Positions 25,800 to 34,983 of a stretch of 64,000 nucleotides of DNA are shown one piece after another. The translations under genes and the position numbers were made by a program. Source of the DNA: Clostridia bacterium (GTDB lineage: Bacteria; Bacillota; Clostridia; Peptostreptococcales; Acidaminobacteraceae). The notes beneath the pieces are model-generated. The model searched no databases and was not told the DNA's origin. It worked only from the letters and a program-made list of their open reading frames with translations. The stretch is taken from positions 1 to 64,000 of the forward strand of contig JACUUV010000007.1 in assembly GCA_014859095.1 (NCBI GenBank). The letters are read 5' to 3'. Position 1 is the stretch's first letter; each line of letters begins with the position of its first letter.

Positions 25800-26345
25800 T
25801 TATTTTTTCTTACCGGTCTTTCCTTCTTTTCGGATAACCTTTTCATCTGAGTAACGAACGCCTTTGCCTTTGTAAGGTTCTGGTTTTCTCCACTCTCTGA
25901 TTTTAGAAGCATAGTTGCCTACACGTTGCTTGCTGATTCCTTTTACAATGATTTCAGTTTGTGTAGGAACTAAAGTTGTAAGATCTTCAGGGTCTTCCAT
26001 CACTACTGGATGGGAGTGACCTAAAGATAATTCGAGTTTGTTTCCATTTTTGATTGCTTTGTATCCAACGCCGACAATTAGAAGTTTTCTTTCAAAACCT
26101 TGAGTCACACCAGTTACCATATTGTTGATCAGCGCTCTTGATAAACCATGTAATGCTCTGTGTCTTTTATTGTCAGATGGACGCGTAACATTTAATGTTT
26201 CGCCATCAATTTCAACTTTAATGTCTTTGTCTATTTGCTCTGACAATTCTCCTAGAGGTCCAGTTACTGTAACAAGATTCGTATCCGAGATCTTGATTTG
26301 TACCCCTTGAGGCATTGTAATAGGCAATTTACCTACTCTTGACAT
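25800..26345 (-). CDS. rplF: 50S ribosomal protein L6
   Basis: 181 residues, two related domains. MSRVGKLPI at the start and EWRKPEPYKGKGVRYSDE near the C-terminus are diagnostic. Near the factor-binding site. ATG 26345 follows AGGAGGTGTGACA; the upstream in-frame GTG overlaps that site. Confidence 0.97.
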   Translation of the reverse strand: MSRVGKLPITMPQGVQIKISDTNLVTVTGPLGELSEQIDKDIKVEIDGETLNVTRPSDNKRHRALHGLSRALINNMVTGVTQGFERKLLIVGVGYKAIKNGNKLELSLGHSHPVVMEDPEDLTTLVPTQTEIIVKGISKQRVGNYASKIREWRKPEPYKGKGVRYSDEKVIRKEGKTGKKK

Positions 26346-26370
26346 TGTCACACCTCCTAGTTATTAATAA

Positions 26371-26769
26371 TTACCATACGTAGCAAATCACTTCGCCACC
26401 AACGCCAAGTTTTCTAGCTTCTCTGTCAGTTATAATGCCATTCGAAGTAGAAATTATCGCACAACCTAATCCGCCTAGTACCTTAGGGATATCAGTTCTC
26501 TTAGCATATACTCTCAAGCCTGGCTTGGAAATACGCTTTAATCCAGTGATAACACGTTCTTTGTTCTCACCGTATTTTAGTTCGATTCTGATGAGGCCTT
26601 GTTTGCCATCTTCAATCACATCGAAACCTTTAATGTAGCCCTCTTCTAAAAGGATCTCTACAATTTTTGTTTTAACATTTGATGCTGGTATATCTACTGA
26701 TGTATGTTTTACCATATTCGCATTACGTACACGCGTCAGTAAATCAGCAATTGGATCTGTCATTGCCAT
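26371..26769 (-). CDS. rpsH: 30S ribosomal protein S8
   Basis: 132 residues. [14 protein letters not shown] at the N-terminus and [11 protein letters not shown] at the C-terminus are typical. Central-domain 16S rRNA binder; in E. coli it represses the spc operon. ATG 26769 has GGAGG nine bases upstream, so MAMTD is the likely start. Confidence 0.98.
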   Translation of the reverse strand: MAMTDPIADLLTRVRNANMVKHTSVDIPASNVKTKIVEILLEEGYIKGFDVIEDGKQGLIRIELKYGENKERVITGLKRISKPGLRVYAKRTDIPKVLGGLGCAIISTSNGIITDREARKLGVGGEVICYVW

Positions 26770-26793
26770 GAGTAATTACCTCCTTCCGATATC

Positions 26794-26979
26794 TTACCAA
26801 CTTGCTTTTCTAACACCAGGAATCTGTCCTTTGTACGCCAATTCTCTAAAGCAAATTCTGCAAATTCCATATTTTCTGATATAAGCATGTGGTCTTCCAC
26901 AAATTTTACATCTACTGTACTCTCTGGTTGAGTATTTTTGCGGTCTTGATTGTTTTACTTTAAGACTAGTCTTAGCCAA
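26794..26979 (-). CDS. rpsN: 30S ribosomal protein S14, zinc type (type Z)
   Basis: 61 residues, the short zinc-binding form with two CxxC pairs (CKICGRPH and CRICF). Start codon TTG 26979 after GGAGGGATTTACA. Only one rpsN is seen here; a zinc-independent paralogue may be elsewhere. Confidence 0.97.
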   Translation of the reverse strand: MAKTSLKVKQSRPQKYSTREYSRCKICGRPHAYIRKYGICRICFRELAYKGQIPGVRKASW

Positions 26980-26992
26980 TGTAAATCCCTCC

Positions 26993-27532
26993 TTACTTCG
27001 TGAATGGCATTCCCATCAATCTCAATAATTCTCTTGCCTCTTCATCTGTTTTCGCAGTTGTAACAAAAGTGATGTCCATACCTCTGACAGTGTCAACTTT
27101 GTCAATATTGATTTCAGGGAAAATCAACTGCTCTTTAACACCTAAAGTGTAATTGCCTCTGCCATCAAATGAATTAGGATTAACACCTCTAAAGTCTCTT
27201 ACTCTAGGTAATGCGATGGTAATGAATCTGTCTAAGAATTCGTACATTCTCTCGCCTCTGAGGGTTACTTTGGCGCCGACACTCATGCCTTCTCTTACTT
27301 TAAAGTTTGCAACTGATTTCTTTGCTTTTGTAATGATTGGCGCTTGACCAACTATAGTAGTAAGCTCATCAACTGCTACCTTGATTACTTTAGGATTATC
27401 CTTACCGTCACCAAGACCCATGTTGACAACGACTTTCTCAATTTTGGGAATTTCCATTACATTACTATAGCCGAATTTTTCCATCATTGCTTTTGTTACT
27501 TCATTTTTATATTTATCTTTAAATCTCGCCAC
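26993..27532 (-). CDS. rplE: 50S ribosomal protein L5
   Basis: 179 residues. [39 protein letters not shown] and [17 protein letters not shown] are typical; binds 5S rRNA and P-site tRNA. Start GTG 27532 with AAAGGAGGTTTGACTC. Confidence 0.98.
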   Translation of the reverse strand: MARFKDKYKNEVTKAMMEKFGYSNVMEIPKIEKVVVNMGLGDGKDNPKVIKVAVDELTTIVGQAPIITKAKKSVANFKVREGMSVGAKVTLRGERMYEFLDRFITIALPRVRDFRGVNPNSFDGRGNYTLGVKEQLIFPEINIDKVDTVRGMDITFVTTAKTDEEARELLRLMGMPFTK

Positions 27533-27558
27533 GAGTCAAACCTCCTTTCTCACCGGTT

Positions 27559-27870
27559 TTAGTCTATTACTTCACCAGTTTTTACTGATACTCTGACCTT
27601 ATTACCGTTTTCTAGTGCTTTGTATCTGATTCTTGTACCAGCTTTCGCTTTGGCATCATATAATAGAACATTTGATACATGGATCGCAGCTTCTTTATGA
27701 ATTCTGCCGCCTTGTTGAACTTTCATAGACGGTTTCTGATGCTTTGTTACCATATTTACGTTCTCAACTATGATTCTTTCCGTTTTTGGGTTTACGCTTA
27801 ATACTTTACCTTTTTTGCCTTTATCTTTACCGGCAACAACGATAACAGTATCGCCTTTTTTAATATGCAT
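27559..27870 (-). CDS. rplX: 50S ribosomal protein L24
   Basis: 103 residues with an N-terminal KOW domain (IKKGDTVIVVAGKDKGKKGKV). Assembly initiator at the exit tunnel. ATG after AGGAGGTGTAGTA; 17 bases after rplN. Confidence 0.98.
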   Translation of the reverse strand: MHIKKGDTVIVVAGKDKGKKGKVLSVNPKTERIIVENVNMVTKHQKPSMKVQQGGRIHKEAAIHVSNVLLYDAKAKAGTRIRYKALENGNKVRVSVKTGEVID

Positions 27871-27887
27871 TACTACACCTCCTAAGT

Positions 27888-28256
27888 TTAAAGAACTTCT
27901 GGAGCTAGAGAAACGATTTTCATGAACTTCTTGTCTCTTAACTCTCTAGCAACTGGTCCGAAGATACGAGTTCCTATTGGAGATAAATCATCTTTTATGA
28001 TTACAGCTGCATTTTCATCAAATTTGATGTAACTGCCATCCGGTCTTCTTAAACCATAGTTGGTTCTTACGATGACAGCCTTTACGACTTCACCCTTCTT
28101 GACAACTCCACCAGGTGTTGCATTTTTTACAGTCGCCACTATAACATCTCCAATATTACCATATCTTCTCTTTGAACCGCCAAGTACACGGATACAAAGT
28201 ATTTCTTTTGCACCAGAGTTATCAGCAACTTTTAAACGAGTTTCGGTTTGGATCAT
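27888..28256 (-). CDS. rplN: 50S ribosomal protein L14
   Basis: 122 residues, the universal length. [38 protein letters not shown] and [25 protein letters not shown] are diagnostic. Sits at the subunit interface. ATG follows AAAGGAGGAGAAAAGC. Confidence 0.98.
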   Translation of the reverse strand: MIQTETRLKVADNSGAKEILCIRVLGGSKRRYGNIGDVIVATVKNATPGGVVKKGEVVKAVIVRTNYGLRRPDGSYIKFDENAAVIIKDDLSPIGTRIFGPVARELRDKKFMKIVSLAPEVL

Positions 28257-28280
28257 GCTTTTCTCCTCCTTTCAGCTAAA

Positions 28281-28535
28281 CTACTTAGCTTTTTCTAAGA
28301 CTTCAATAAGTCTCCATCTTTTGTCTTTGCTAAGTGGTCTAGTTTCCATAATTCTTACTTTATCGCCAATACCACATGTGTTTTCTTCATCATGTGCCTT
28401 GAATTTTTTAGTTCTCTTTACTCTTTTTCCGTAAAGTGGATGACGAATAAATTCTTCAACCGTAACAGCAATGGTTTTATCCATTTTGTCACTGGTTACG
28501 TATCCAACTCTAACTTTTCTTCTGCCTCTTTCCAC
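28281..28535 (-). CDS. rpsQ: 30S ribosomal protein S17
   Basis: 84 residues, OB fold ([47 protein letters not shown]). Primary 16S rRNA binder. Start codon GTG 28535 after AAAGGAGGTTACGCC. Confidence 0.98.
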   Translation of the reverse strand: MERGRRKVRVGYVTSDKMDKTIAVTVEEFIRHPLYGKRVKRTKKFKAHDEENTCGIGDKVRIMETRPLSKDKRWRLIEVLEKAK

Positions 28536-28552
28536 GGCGTAACCTCCTTTGC

Positions 28553-28747
28553 TTATGCGTTGATCTCTTTGTCTCTTAAGATCGTTTTAACACGAGCAAT
28601 GTCTTTTTTTATAGATTTGATTTGCATTGGATTATCCAATTGGCCTGTAGCTAATTGGAATCTTAAGTTGAAAAGCTCGTTTTTCAACTCAATCACCTTG
28701 TCGTTCAACTCTTGTGAAGTCATTTCTTTTATCTTATTTGCTTTCAA
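28553..28747 (-). CDS. rpmC: 50S ribosomal protein L29
   Basis: 64 residues, two helices ([35 protein letters not shown]). Lies at the tunnel exit beside L23. The start codon is TTG 28747, two bases after the rplP stop; the binding site GGGTGGTG lies in the rplP 3' end, so translation is coupled. Confidence 0.96.
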   Translation of the reverse strand: MKANKIKEMTSQELNDKVIELKNELFNLRFQLATGQLDNPMQIKSIKKDIARVKTILRDKEINA

Positions 28748-28749
28748 CT

Positions 28750-29181
28750 TTATTCACCACCCTTTTCGATAGCGTCGTCTTTTTTAACGAATTTGCATTT
28801 GATTGGCAACTTATTAGCAGCGAGTCTCATTGCTTCTCTTGCTAATTCCTCATCAACTCCGGAAAGTTCAAATAGAACTCTTCCTGGCTTAACTACTGCT
28901 ACCCAATACTCAGGTGAACCTTTACCGGCACCCATACGAGTTTCAGCAGGCTTTTGAGTGATTGGCTTATGAGGGAACACTTTGATCCAAACTTTACCGC
29001 CTCTTTTAATTCTTCTATTAATAGCAATTCTGGCTGCTTCAATTTGATTAGATGTTAGCCAAACTGGTTCCATAGCGACTAATCCGTAATCTCCGTAAGT
29101 CACTGTGTTACCTTTTTGAGCAGTACCTGACATTCTACCTCTGTGAACTCTACGGCGTTTTACTCTTTTAGGCATTAACAT
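28750..29181 (-). CDS. rplP: 50S ribosomal protein L16
   Basis: 143 residues. [40 protein letters not shown] and [19 protein letters not shown] are typical. Near the A-site tRNA elbow and peptidyl-transferase centre. ATG 29181 has GGAGG eight bases upstream, and MLMPKR parallels the MLLPKR start of Bacillus L16. Confidence 0.98.
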   Translation of the reverse strand: MLMPKRVKRRRVHRGRMSGTAQKGNTVTYGDYGLVAMEPVWLTSNQIEAARIAINRRIKRGGKVWIKVFPHKPITQKPAETRMGAGKGSPEYWVAVVKPGRVLFELSGVDEELAREAMRLAANKLPIKCKFVKKDDAIEKGGE

Positions 29182-29211
29182 GGTAATTGCCTCCTTTCAC
29201 AAAACTCTTTA

Positions 29212-29970
29212 TTAATTGTTATTGGTTCTTGGCCTTCTCGGTCCCTTGCTTGGTCCTGCATTGGTTCTTCCGCCTCTTGGACGTTTGTCGCTCGCTTTTC
29301 TAGCTTCTTTTCTTTGAAGTCTAGTTTCTTCGCTCACGCTTGGCAATACTTCGCCTTTGTTGACCCAAACTTTGATACCGATTTTTCCGTATGTTGTATC
29401 TGCTTCAGCAAAACCATAGTCAATGTCTGCTCTGAGTGTAGATAAAGGTACATTACCCTCTGAGTAACCTTCTGTTCTCGCCATTTCAGCGCCACCTAAA
29501 CGACCGGAAGTCTGAACTTTGATACCTTCTGCACCAGCTTTAAGTGCTCTACCAATTACTTGCTTCATTGCTCTTCTGAATGAAACCCTTTTCTCAAGTG
29601 AAAAAGCTACATTTTCTGCAACAAGTTGAGCATCGATGTCGATATTATCAACTTCTGAAATGTCAAGTTGAATTGACTTTTTAGTCATTTTTTCAATTTC
29701 TTCTCTCAACACTTTGATGTTTTCTCCACCTTTACCTACAACCATACCTGGTTTAGCGGTAAAAATGTTGATGTGAACTTTATCGTTTGCAGTTCTATCA
29801 ATGTATATTCTAGAGATTCCTGCAGTAAAAAGTCTTTTCTTAATATATTTACGAATTTCGAAATCTTCGATCAATAAACCAGAGAAATTCTTTTTATTTG
29901 CATACCATTTTGAGTCCCAATCTTTGATGACTCCGACTCGGAGTCCGTGTGGGCTAACTTTTTGACCCAT
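29212..29970 (-). CDS. rpsC: 30S ribosomal protein S3
   Basis: 252 residues. The KH domain (about 60-110) has the GxxG loop in [11 protein letters not shown]; the C-terminal domain follows ([17 protein letters not shown]). The tail after 215 is basic and proline/glycine rich, ending TNNN, longer than in Bacillus (about 218). Part of the mRNA entry channel. ATG follows AGGAGGGTATACTGA. Confidence 0.97.
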   Translation of the reverse strand: MGQKVSPHGLRVGVIKDWDSKWYANKKNFSGLLIEDFEIRKYIKKRLFTAGISRIYIDRTANDKVHINIFTAKPGMVVGKGGENIKVLREEIEKMTKKSIQLDISEVDNIDIDAQLVAENVAFSLEKRVSFRRAMKQVIGRALKAGAEGIKVQTSGRLGGAEMARTEGYSEGNVPLSTLRADIDYGFAEADTTYGKIGIKVWVNKGEVLPSVSEETRLQRKEARKASDKRPRGGRTNAGPSKGPRRPRTNNN

Positions 29971-29986
29971 TCAGTATACCCTCCTT

Positions 29987-30322
29987 TTACTCTTTTTCAG
30001 CGACAACAACGCCAACGTGGCTGCTTCTTCTTAAAATAGGGTTTGCTCGCCCCATTGAACCGGCATTCCATCTTTTCATAGTAGGACCTTGATTTGCGTA
30101 AATATCTTTTACGATTAAAGTATCCACATCCATATGATGGTTGTTTTCAGCATTTGCTACAGCTGAATTTAAAACGTTAAGAAATATTTCAGCACCTTTT
30201 CTAGGTGTAAACTTTAGAATAGCTTGTGCATCTTTAACACTTTTTCCTCTGACCAAATTAGCGATTGGCTTCATCTTGCGAGGAGAAATTCTAATGTACT
30301 TAGCTTCCGCTCTTGCTTGCAT
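29987..30322 (-). CDS. rplV: 50S ribosomal protein L22
   Basis: 111 residues. YIRISPRKMKPIANLVRGK and a C-terminal beta-hairpin that lines the exit tunnel (GPTMKRWNAGSMGRANPILRRSSH). No macrolide-type duplication in the hairpin is evident. ATG after AAAGGAGGTACTAAGA. Confidence 0.98.
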   Translation of the reverse strand: MQARAEAKYIRISPRKMKPIANLVRGKSVKDAQAILKFTPRKGAEIFLNVLNSAVANAENNHHMDVDTLIVKDIYANQGPTMKRWNAGSMGRANPILRRSSHVGVVVAEKE

Positions 30323-30351
30323 TCTTAGTACCTCCTTTCGGATTATTGAAC

Positions 30352-30624
30352 TTATTTACTCTTCTTATCGCCTGCATGACCTCTGAATGTTCTAGTTGGA
30401 GCGAATTCTCCAAGCTTATGACCAATCATGTCTTCTGTAACATATACAGGAACGTGCTTTCTACCATCATGTACCGCGATTGTGTGACCAACCATTTGCG
30501 GGAAAATAGTCGATGATCTAGACCAAGCTTTGATAACTTTCTTCTCGCCGCTAGTGTTCATTTCTTCTATTTTTCTCAATAGGCCTTTATGGACAAATGG
30601 ACCTTTTTTAAGAGATCTTCCCAT
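30352..30624 (-). CDS. rpsS: 30S ribosomal protein S19
   Basis: 90 residues. [39 protein letters not shown] and [17 protein letters not shown] are diagnostic. Forms the head heterodimer with S13. ATG after AAAGGAGGACATATC. Confidence 0.98.
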   Translation of the reverse strand: MGRSLKKGPFVHKGLLRKIEEMNTSGEKKVIKAWSRSSTIFPQMVGHTIAVHDGRKHVPVYVTEDMIGHKLGEFAPTRTFRGHAGDKKSK

Positions 30625-30654
30625 GATATGTCCTCCTTTCAGTTATAGATCCGA

Positions 30655-31485
30655 TTATTTCTTTCTTTTAGAAACGATATATTTATCAGATGTTTTGTTT
30701 TTCTTTCTGGTTTTGTATCCAAGTGCAGGCTTGCCCCACGGAGTAACCGGATTTGGTCTGCCGATAGGAGATTTACCTTCACCACCACCATGTGGGTGAT
30801 CGTTAGGGTTCATTACAGAACCTCTGACTGTTGGTCTGATGCCCATGTGTCTCTTACGACCGGCTTTACCGATTGAAATATTTTCATGGTCGATATTTCC
30901 AACTTGACCGATGGTTGCTCTGCATTCTTTTCTGACTTGACGAGTCTCGCCGGATGGCAATCTCACAAGTGCATAGTTGCCTTCTTTCGCCATAAGTTGA
31001 GCAGAGTTTCCAGCAGATCTTACCATTTGAGCGCCCTTGCCAGGCTTCATCTCGATATTGTGAACGATAGTACCAACAGGCATATTCATAAGTGGCATTG
31101 CATTTCCCACTTTAATATCTTGTTGCTCACCAGAGAGAACCACGTCGCCAACTTTCAATCCTTGCGGATGAATGATGTATCTCTTTTCGCCATCAGCATA
31201 TGATAATAGAGCAATGTTCGCACTTCTGTTTGGATCGTACTCAATCGCAGATACTTTTGCAGGGACATTGTCTTTAAGTCTCTTGAAATCGATAATTCTG
31301 TATTTCTTTGTTGCTCCGCCACCTCTATGACGAACAGTGATTTTCCCTTGGTTATTTCTTCCGGAATTTTTCTTTAAAGCGACTACAAGCGATTTTTCAG
31401 GTTGCTTTTTAGTGATCTCTTCAAAAGTTGACACTGTCATTTGTCTTACAGCAGGTGAAGTCGGTTTAAATCCTCTAATACCCAT
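30655..31485 (-). CDS. rplB: 50S ribosomal protein L2
   Basis: 276 residues. The C-terminal [19 protein letters not shown] carries the conserved histidine needed for peptidyl-transferase activity. Subunit-bridge protein. ATG after AAGGAGGTATAACC. Confidence 0.98.
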   Translation of the reverse strand: MGIRGFKPTSPAVRQMTVSTFEEITKKQPEKSLVVALKKNSGRNNQGKITVRHRGGGATKKYRIIDFKRLKDNVPAKVSAIEYDPNRSANIALLSYADGEKRYIIHPQGLKVGDVVLSGEQQDIKVGNAMPLMNMPVGTIVHNIEMKPGKGAQMVRSAGNSAQLMAKEGNYALVRLPSGETRQVRKECRATIGQVGNIDHENISIGKAGRKRHMGIRPTVRGSVMNPNDHPHGGGEGKSPIGRPNPVTPWGKPALGYKTRKKNKTSDKYIVSKRKK

Positions 31486-31513
31486 GGTTATACCTCCTTC
31501 GAGTCTTTATTGA

Positions 31514-31804
31514 TTACATTCCTTCGAAGAACTCGATTGTTTTACTGTCTGCCGTCAATTTAACAATCGCTTTCTTCCAGCTTCTTGTATAGCCTTCATG
31601 TTTACCTTGTCTCTTGAGCTTTCCTTTAACATGCATAGTGCAAACTTTTTCAACTTTCACACCAAACACTTCTTGAACAGCTTTTTTGATCTCAGTTTTG
31701 TTTGCGTCCTTCAAAACTTCGAAAGTATACTTTCTGTCTGAAGTTTGCATCATAGAATTCTCAGTTACGATTGGTCTTACTATTACATCATAAGAGGTTC
31801 TCAT
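31514..31804 (-). CDS. rplW: 50S ribosomal protein L23
   Basis: 96 residues. VIVRPIVTENSM, YTFEVLKDANKTEIKKAVQEVFGVKV are typical. Docking site at the tunnel exit for trigger factor and SRP. Its ATG overlaps the rplD stop codon by one base (TAATG), so the genes are coupled. Confidence 0.98.
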   Translation of the reverse strand: MRTSYDVIVRPIVTENSMMQTSDRKYTFEVLKDANKTEIKKAVQEVFGVKVEKVCTMHVKGKLKRQGKHEGYTRSWKKAIVKLTADSKTIEFFEGM

Positions 31805-32430
31805 TACGCATACACCTCCTCGAATTTTTCAATTGCGTTTTTAGTTACAACACAGTAATCGTGATTCAAAATCTCATATACGTTGATTTGACCCACAAAA
31901 GTTGTGCTCACACCAGTGATGTTGCTTGCCGCTTTAACAACGTTCTGTTCAACATCGCCTGTGACGAACAATACTTTTTTGCCGTTCACTTTAATGTTGT
32001 TCAAAATGTTCAGCATATCTTTTGTCTTTGGAGCCGCCATTGTAAGCTCGTCCAGAATGATCATCTCATTTTCTCTTACTTTTGCACTTAATGCAGATTT
32101 GAGAGCAAGTCTCTTCATCTTCTTAGGCAACGTATATCTGTAGCTTCTCGGCTTTGGTGCAAATACAACACCACCACCTACGAAATGTGGTGCTCTGATC
32201 GTACCTTGTCTTGCATTACCTGTACCTTTTTGTCTAAAAGGCTTTCTTCCGCCGCCTCTTACTTCTGCTCTTGTTTTTGCAGATTGAGTACCCTGTCTTT
32301 GGTTAGCAAGGTAGTTTTTTACAACTTCATGCATAACCGGCACATTTGGCTCTATTCCGAAAATACTTTCGTTCAATTCAATTTCAGTCACTTTTTGACC
32401 AGAAACGTTTAATACTTCTAATTTAGGCAC
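31804..32430 (-). CDS. rplD: 50S ribosomal protein L4
   Basis: 208 residues. The tunnel-reaching loop (TRAEVRGGGRKPFRQKGTGNAR, near 55-80) is intact. In E. coli it also represses the S10 operon by attenuation. Start is GTG 32430 after AAAGGAGGAAGCACA. Confidence 0.97.
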   Translation of the reverse strand: MPKLEVLNVSGQKVTEIELNESIFGIEPNVPVMHEVVKNYLANQRQGTQSAKTRAEVRGGGRKPFRQKGTGNARQGTIRAPHFVGGGVVFAPKPRSYRYTLPKKMKRLALKSALSAKVRENEMIILDELTMAAPKTKDMLNILNNIKVNGKKVLFVTGDVEQNVVKAASNITGVSTTFVGQINVYEILNHDYCVVTKNAIEKFEEVYA

Positions 32431-32454
32431 TGTGCTTCCTCCTTTCGTCAGCTA

Positions 32455-33087
32455 TTATTTTGTTGCCTTAACAGCTTTACTAATTATTACTTGACCAGTT
32501 TTAGGACCTGGCACTGCACCTTTTACTAACAAAAGATTTCTTTCAGCATCAACTCTGATGACTTCAAGGTTTTGTACAGTTACTTGCTCGTTACCCATTC
32601 TACCAGCCATTGGCATACCTTTGAAAACTCTTGCAGGATAAGAAGCAGCACCGATTGAACCGCCACCTCTGTGGTATTTCGAACCGTGTGTCTCAGGACC
32701 TCTTGATTGATTGTGTCTTCTGATTGGACCGGTTGTTCCTTTACCTTTAGATGTTCCTGTAACATCTATGCTTTGACCATTTTCAAATATGTCAGCTTTG
32801 ATTTCCTGACCGACTGTGAATTCTGCCGGATTCTCAACTCTGAATTCCTTTAAAGTTCTTTTGTAAGCAACGTTCGCTTTATCAAAATGTCCTTTCAAAG
32901 GTTTGTTAACGTGTTTAGTCTTCACGTCACCCGAAGCTACTTGGATGGCATTGTATCCGTCAGTTTCAACTGTTTTGATTTGTGTGACCACCATAGGTGT
33001 CACTTCAACAACAGTTACTGGCGTAACGATGCCTTCTTCATTGAAAACTTGGGTCATACCGATTTTTTTACCGATAATTCCTACCAT
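32455..33087 (-). CDS. rplC: 50S ribosomal protein L3
   Basis: 210 residues. [17 protein letters not shown] at the start and the central loop [20 protein letters not shown] near the peptidyl-transferase centre. Early assembly protein. ATG follows AGGAGGTGCGAAACGC; 107 bases after rpsJ, where nothing else recognisable is seen. Confidence 0.98.
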   Translation of the reverse strand: MVGIIGKKIGMTQVFNEEGIVTPVTVVEVTPMVVTQIKTVETDGYNAIQVASGDVKTKHVNKPLKGHFDKANVAYKRTLKEFRVENPAEFTVGQEIKADIFENGQSIDVTGTSKGKGTTGPIRRHNQSRGPETHGSKYHRGGGSIGAASYPARVFKGMPMAGRMGNEQVTVQNLEVIRVDAERNLLLVKGAVPGPKTGQVIISKAVKATK

Positions 33088-33194
33088 GCGTTTCGCACCT
33101 CCTAATATTCTTACAGCGGATTACCAAAGTAATCATCCTAAAAAATCAGGTTTATCTATTTAAACCGAAATCTTAGTCTTTCCTCATTTACGCA

Positions 33195-33506
33195 TTAGAG
33201 CTTGATTTCTACGTCTACTCCCGCAGGCAATTCAAGTTTCATAAGCGCATCAACTGTTTTTTGTGCAGGATTCAAGATGTCGATCAATCTCTTGTGGGTT
33301 CTGATCTCAAATTGCTCTCTTGAATCTTTGTACTTGTGTACCGCTCTCAAAATGGTTATGATTTCTTTCTTTGTTGGCAACGGGATTGGACCAGCTACGT
33401 CTGCACCAGTTTGTTTCGCCACTTCAACGATCTTTTGTGCTGTGTTGTCAAGCACTTTGTAATCGAATGACTTTAATCTGATTCTGATTTTTTGCTTGTT
33501 AGCCAT
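33195..33506 (-). CDS. rpsJ: 30S ribosomal protein S10
   Basis: 103 residues. [23 protein letters not shown] and [16 protein letters not shown] are typical; also a transcription elongation factor (NusE) that partners with NusB and NusG. First gene of the S10 operon. ATG after AAAGGAGGTTTAGCAA; a hairpin (33527-33553) stands directly upstream of this site. Confidence 0.98.
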   Translation of the reverse strand: MANKQKIRIRLKSFDYKVLDNTAQKIVEVAKQTGADVAGPIPLPTKKEIITILRAVHKYKDSREQFEIRTHKRLIDILNPAQKTVDALMKLELPAGVDVEIKL

Positions 33507-33526
33507 TTGCTAAACCTCCTTTTTTT

Positions 33527-33694
33527 ATCGTATGCAAACTGTGATCATACGATCAAGTTGAACATCGTCCACTGCGCCTGGTGTTTCGTAAGCGTTTGGA
33601 CAAAAAAACTCGACGCCCATATCATGTATGGACAATTCTCAGCGAAAATTCTCTCACAGCGAAGTAACTTTCCGCTTCATCGCTTTAGTGCACC
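33527..33694 (-). promoter_or_regulatory. structured 5' leader of the S10 operon
   Basis: A leader of about 180 bases lies between the S10 promoter and rpsJ. It holds an 8-bp hairpin ATCGTATG/CATACGAT (33546-33553 with 33527-33534) abutting the ribosome binding site, and a terminator-like stem GTCCATA/TATGGGC (one G-U) followed after five bases by seven T near 33602-33608. A third possible stem is GTCC/GGAC with CGC/GCG near 33568-33600. Regulation by a ribosomal protein is inferred, not shown. Confidence 0.45.
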
Positions 33695-33699
33695 ACAAT

Positions 33700-33728
33700 A
33701 TTATATAATAACCCCTTGCTTTTGACAA
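33700..33728 (-). promoter_or_regulatory. promoter of the S10-spc-alpha operon, overlapping the tuf1 terminator
   Basis: TTGTCA (33723-33728), 17-base spacer, TATAAT (33700-33705). The spacer and -35 lie inside the stem-loop that ends tuf1. Confidence 0.8.
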
Positions 33729-33737
33729 GGGGTTATT
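33707..33737 (-). terminator. stem-loop terminator after tuf1
   Basis: Perfect 12-bp stem AATAACCCCTTG/CAAGGGGTTATT (33726-33737 with 33707-33718), 7-base loop. On the minus strand it is followed by ATATAATATTG rather than a pure T run, so termination may be incomplete. Confidence 0.7.
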
Positions 33738-33772
33738 TTGAATCCTTTTATTTATTTTTAGAAACAATTGGT

Positions 33773-34963
33773 TTAGTTTGTAATCTTGATTACAGAACCT
33801 GCACCTACTGTTCTACCACCTTCACGGATAGAGAATCTTAAACCCTCTTCTACCGCGATTGGTGCTATAAGTTCGATGCTCATTTCGATGTTGTCTCCAG
33901 GCATACACATTTCAACACCTGCTGGTAAATCGATTGATCCAGTTACATCTGTTGTTCTAAAGAAGAATTGTGGTCTGTAACCTTTGAAGAACGGTGTATG
34001 TCTTCCGCCCTCTTCTTTAGTAAGAACGTATACTTGCGCCTCAAACTTTGTATGTGGATGGATAGTTCCCGGTTTTGCAAGAACTTGTCCTCTTTCAATC
34101 TCTGTTCTTTGGATTCCTCTTAAAAGAAGACCGCAGTTATCGCCTGCTTGACCTTCATCAAGAAGTTTCTTGAACATCTCTACGCCTGTTACCACTAACT
34201 TTCTTGGTGCATCAGCGAGACCTACGAGTTCAACTTCTTCTTGAACTTTAATAACGCCTCTTTCAATTCTACCTGTTGCAACTGTTCCACGACCTGTAAT
34301 CGAGAATACGTCTTCAACTGGCATCAAGAATGGTTTGTCTGTCGCTCTCTCGGGTTGCGGGATGTAAGTGTCAATGATATCGAACAATTCGATGATTTTT
34401 TCTGCCCACTCTGGTTCGCCTTCAAGTGCTTTAAGAGCCGATCCTCTGATGATTGGTGTGTCATCACCCGGGAAATCGTATTCAGTCAAAAGGTCTCTTA
34501 CTTCCATTTCAACAAGCTCAAGTAATTCTTCGTCGTCTACCATATCACATTTGTTGAGGAACACAACGATGTATGGAACGCCTACTTGTCTCGAAAGAAG
34601 GATATGCTCTCTTGTTTGTGGCATTGGACCGTCAGCTGCGGAAACAACAAGGATGGATCCGTCCATTTGAGCGGCTCCTGTGATCATGTTCTTTACGTAG
34701 TCGGCGTGACCTGGACAGTCTACGTGAGCGTAGTGTCTAGCTGGAGTTTCGTACTCGACGTGAGCAGTAGAGATAGTGATTCCTCTTTCTCTCTCTTCTG
34801 GTGCCTTATCGATGTTGTCAAAGTCTACTTTTGCGCCTAAAGCGTACTTCTCAAATAGAACTTTAGTGATTGCAGCTGTTAGAGTTGTTTTACCGTGGTC
34901 AACGTGACCGATTGTCCCAACATTACAGTGAGGCTTGTTTCTTTCAAATTTTTGCTTAGCCAT
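33773..34963 (-). CDS. tuf: elongation factor Tu (copy 1)
   Basis: 396 residues; delivers aminoacyl-tRNA to the ribosome. GTPase motifs GHVDHGKTT (about 18-26), DCPGH and NKCD are intact; domains 2 and 3 follow. It is at its classical place after fusA. Nucleotide sequence matches the second copy (49512-50702) from the start codon to 33816; only the last 43 bases differ (5 changes), altering the final residue (Asn here, Asp in the other). Confidence 0.99.
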   Translation of the reverse strand: MAKQKFERNKPHCNVGTIGHVDHGKTTLTAAITKVLFEKYALGAKVDFDNIDKAPEERERGITISTAHVEYETPARHYAHVDCPGHADYVKNMITGAAQMDGSILVVSAADGPMPQTREHILLSRQVGVPYIVVFLNKCDMVDDEELLELVEMEVRDLLTEYDFPGDDTPIIRGSALKALEGEPEWAEKIIELFDIIDTYIPQPERATDKPFLMPVEDVFSITGRGTVATGRIERGVIKVQEEVELVGLADAPRKLVVTGVEMFKKLLDEGQAGDNCGLLLRGIQRTEIERGQVLAKPGTIHPHTKFEAQVYVLTKEEGGRHTPFFKGYRPQFFFRTTDVTGSIDLPAGVEMCMPGDNIEMSIELIAPIAVEEGLRFSIREGGRTVGAGSVIKITN

Positions 34964-34983
34964 TTCTCAATTCCTCCCTAGGA

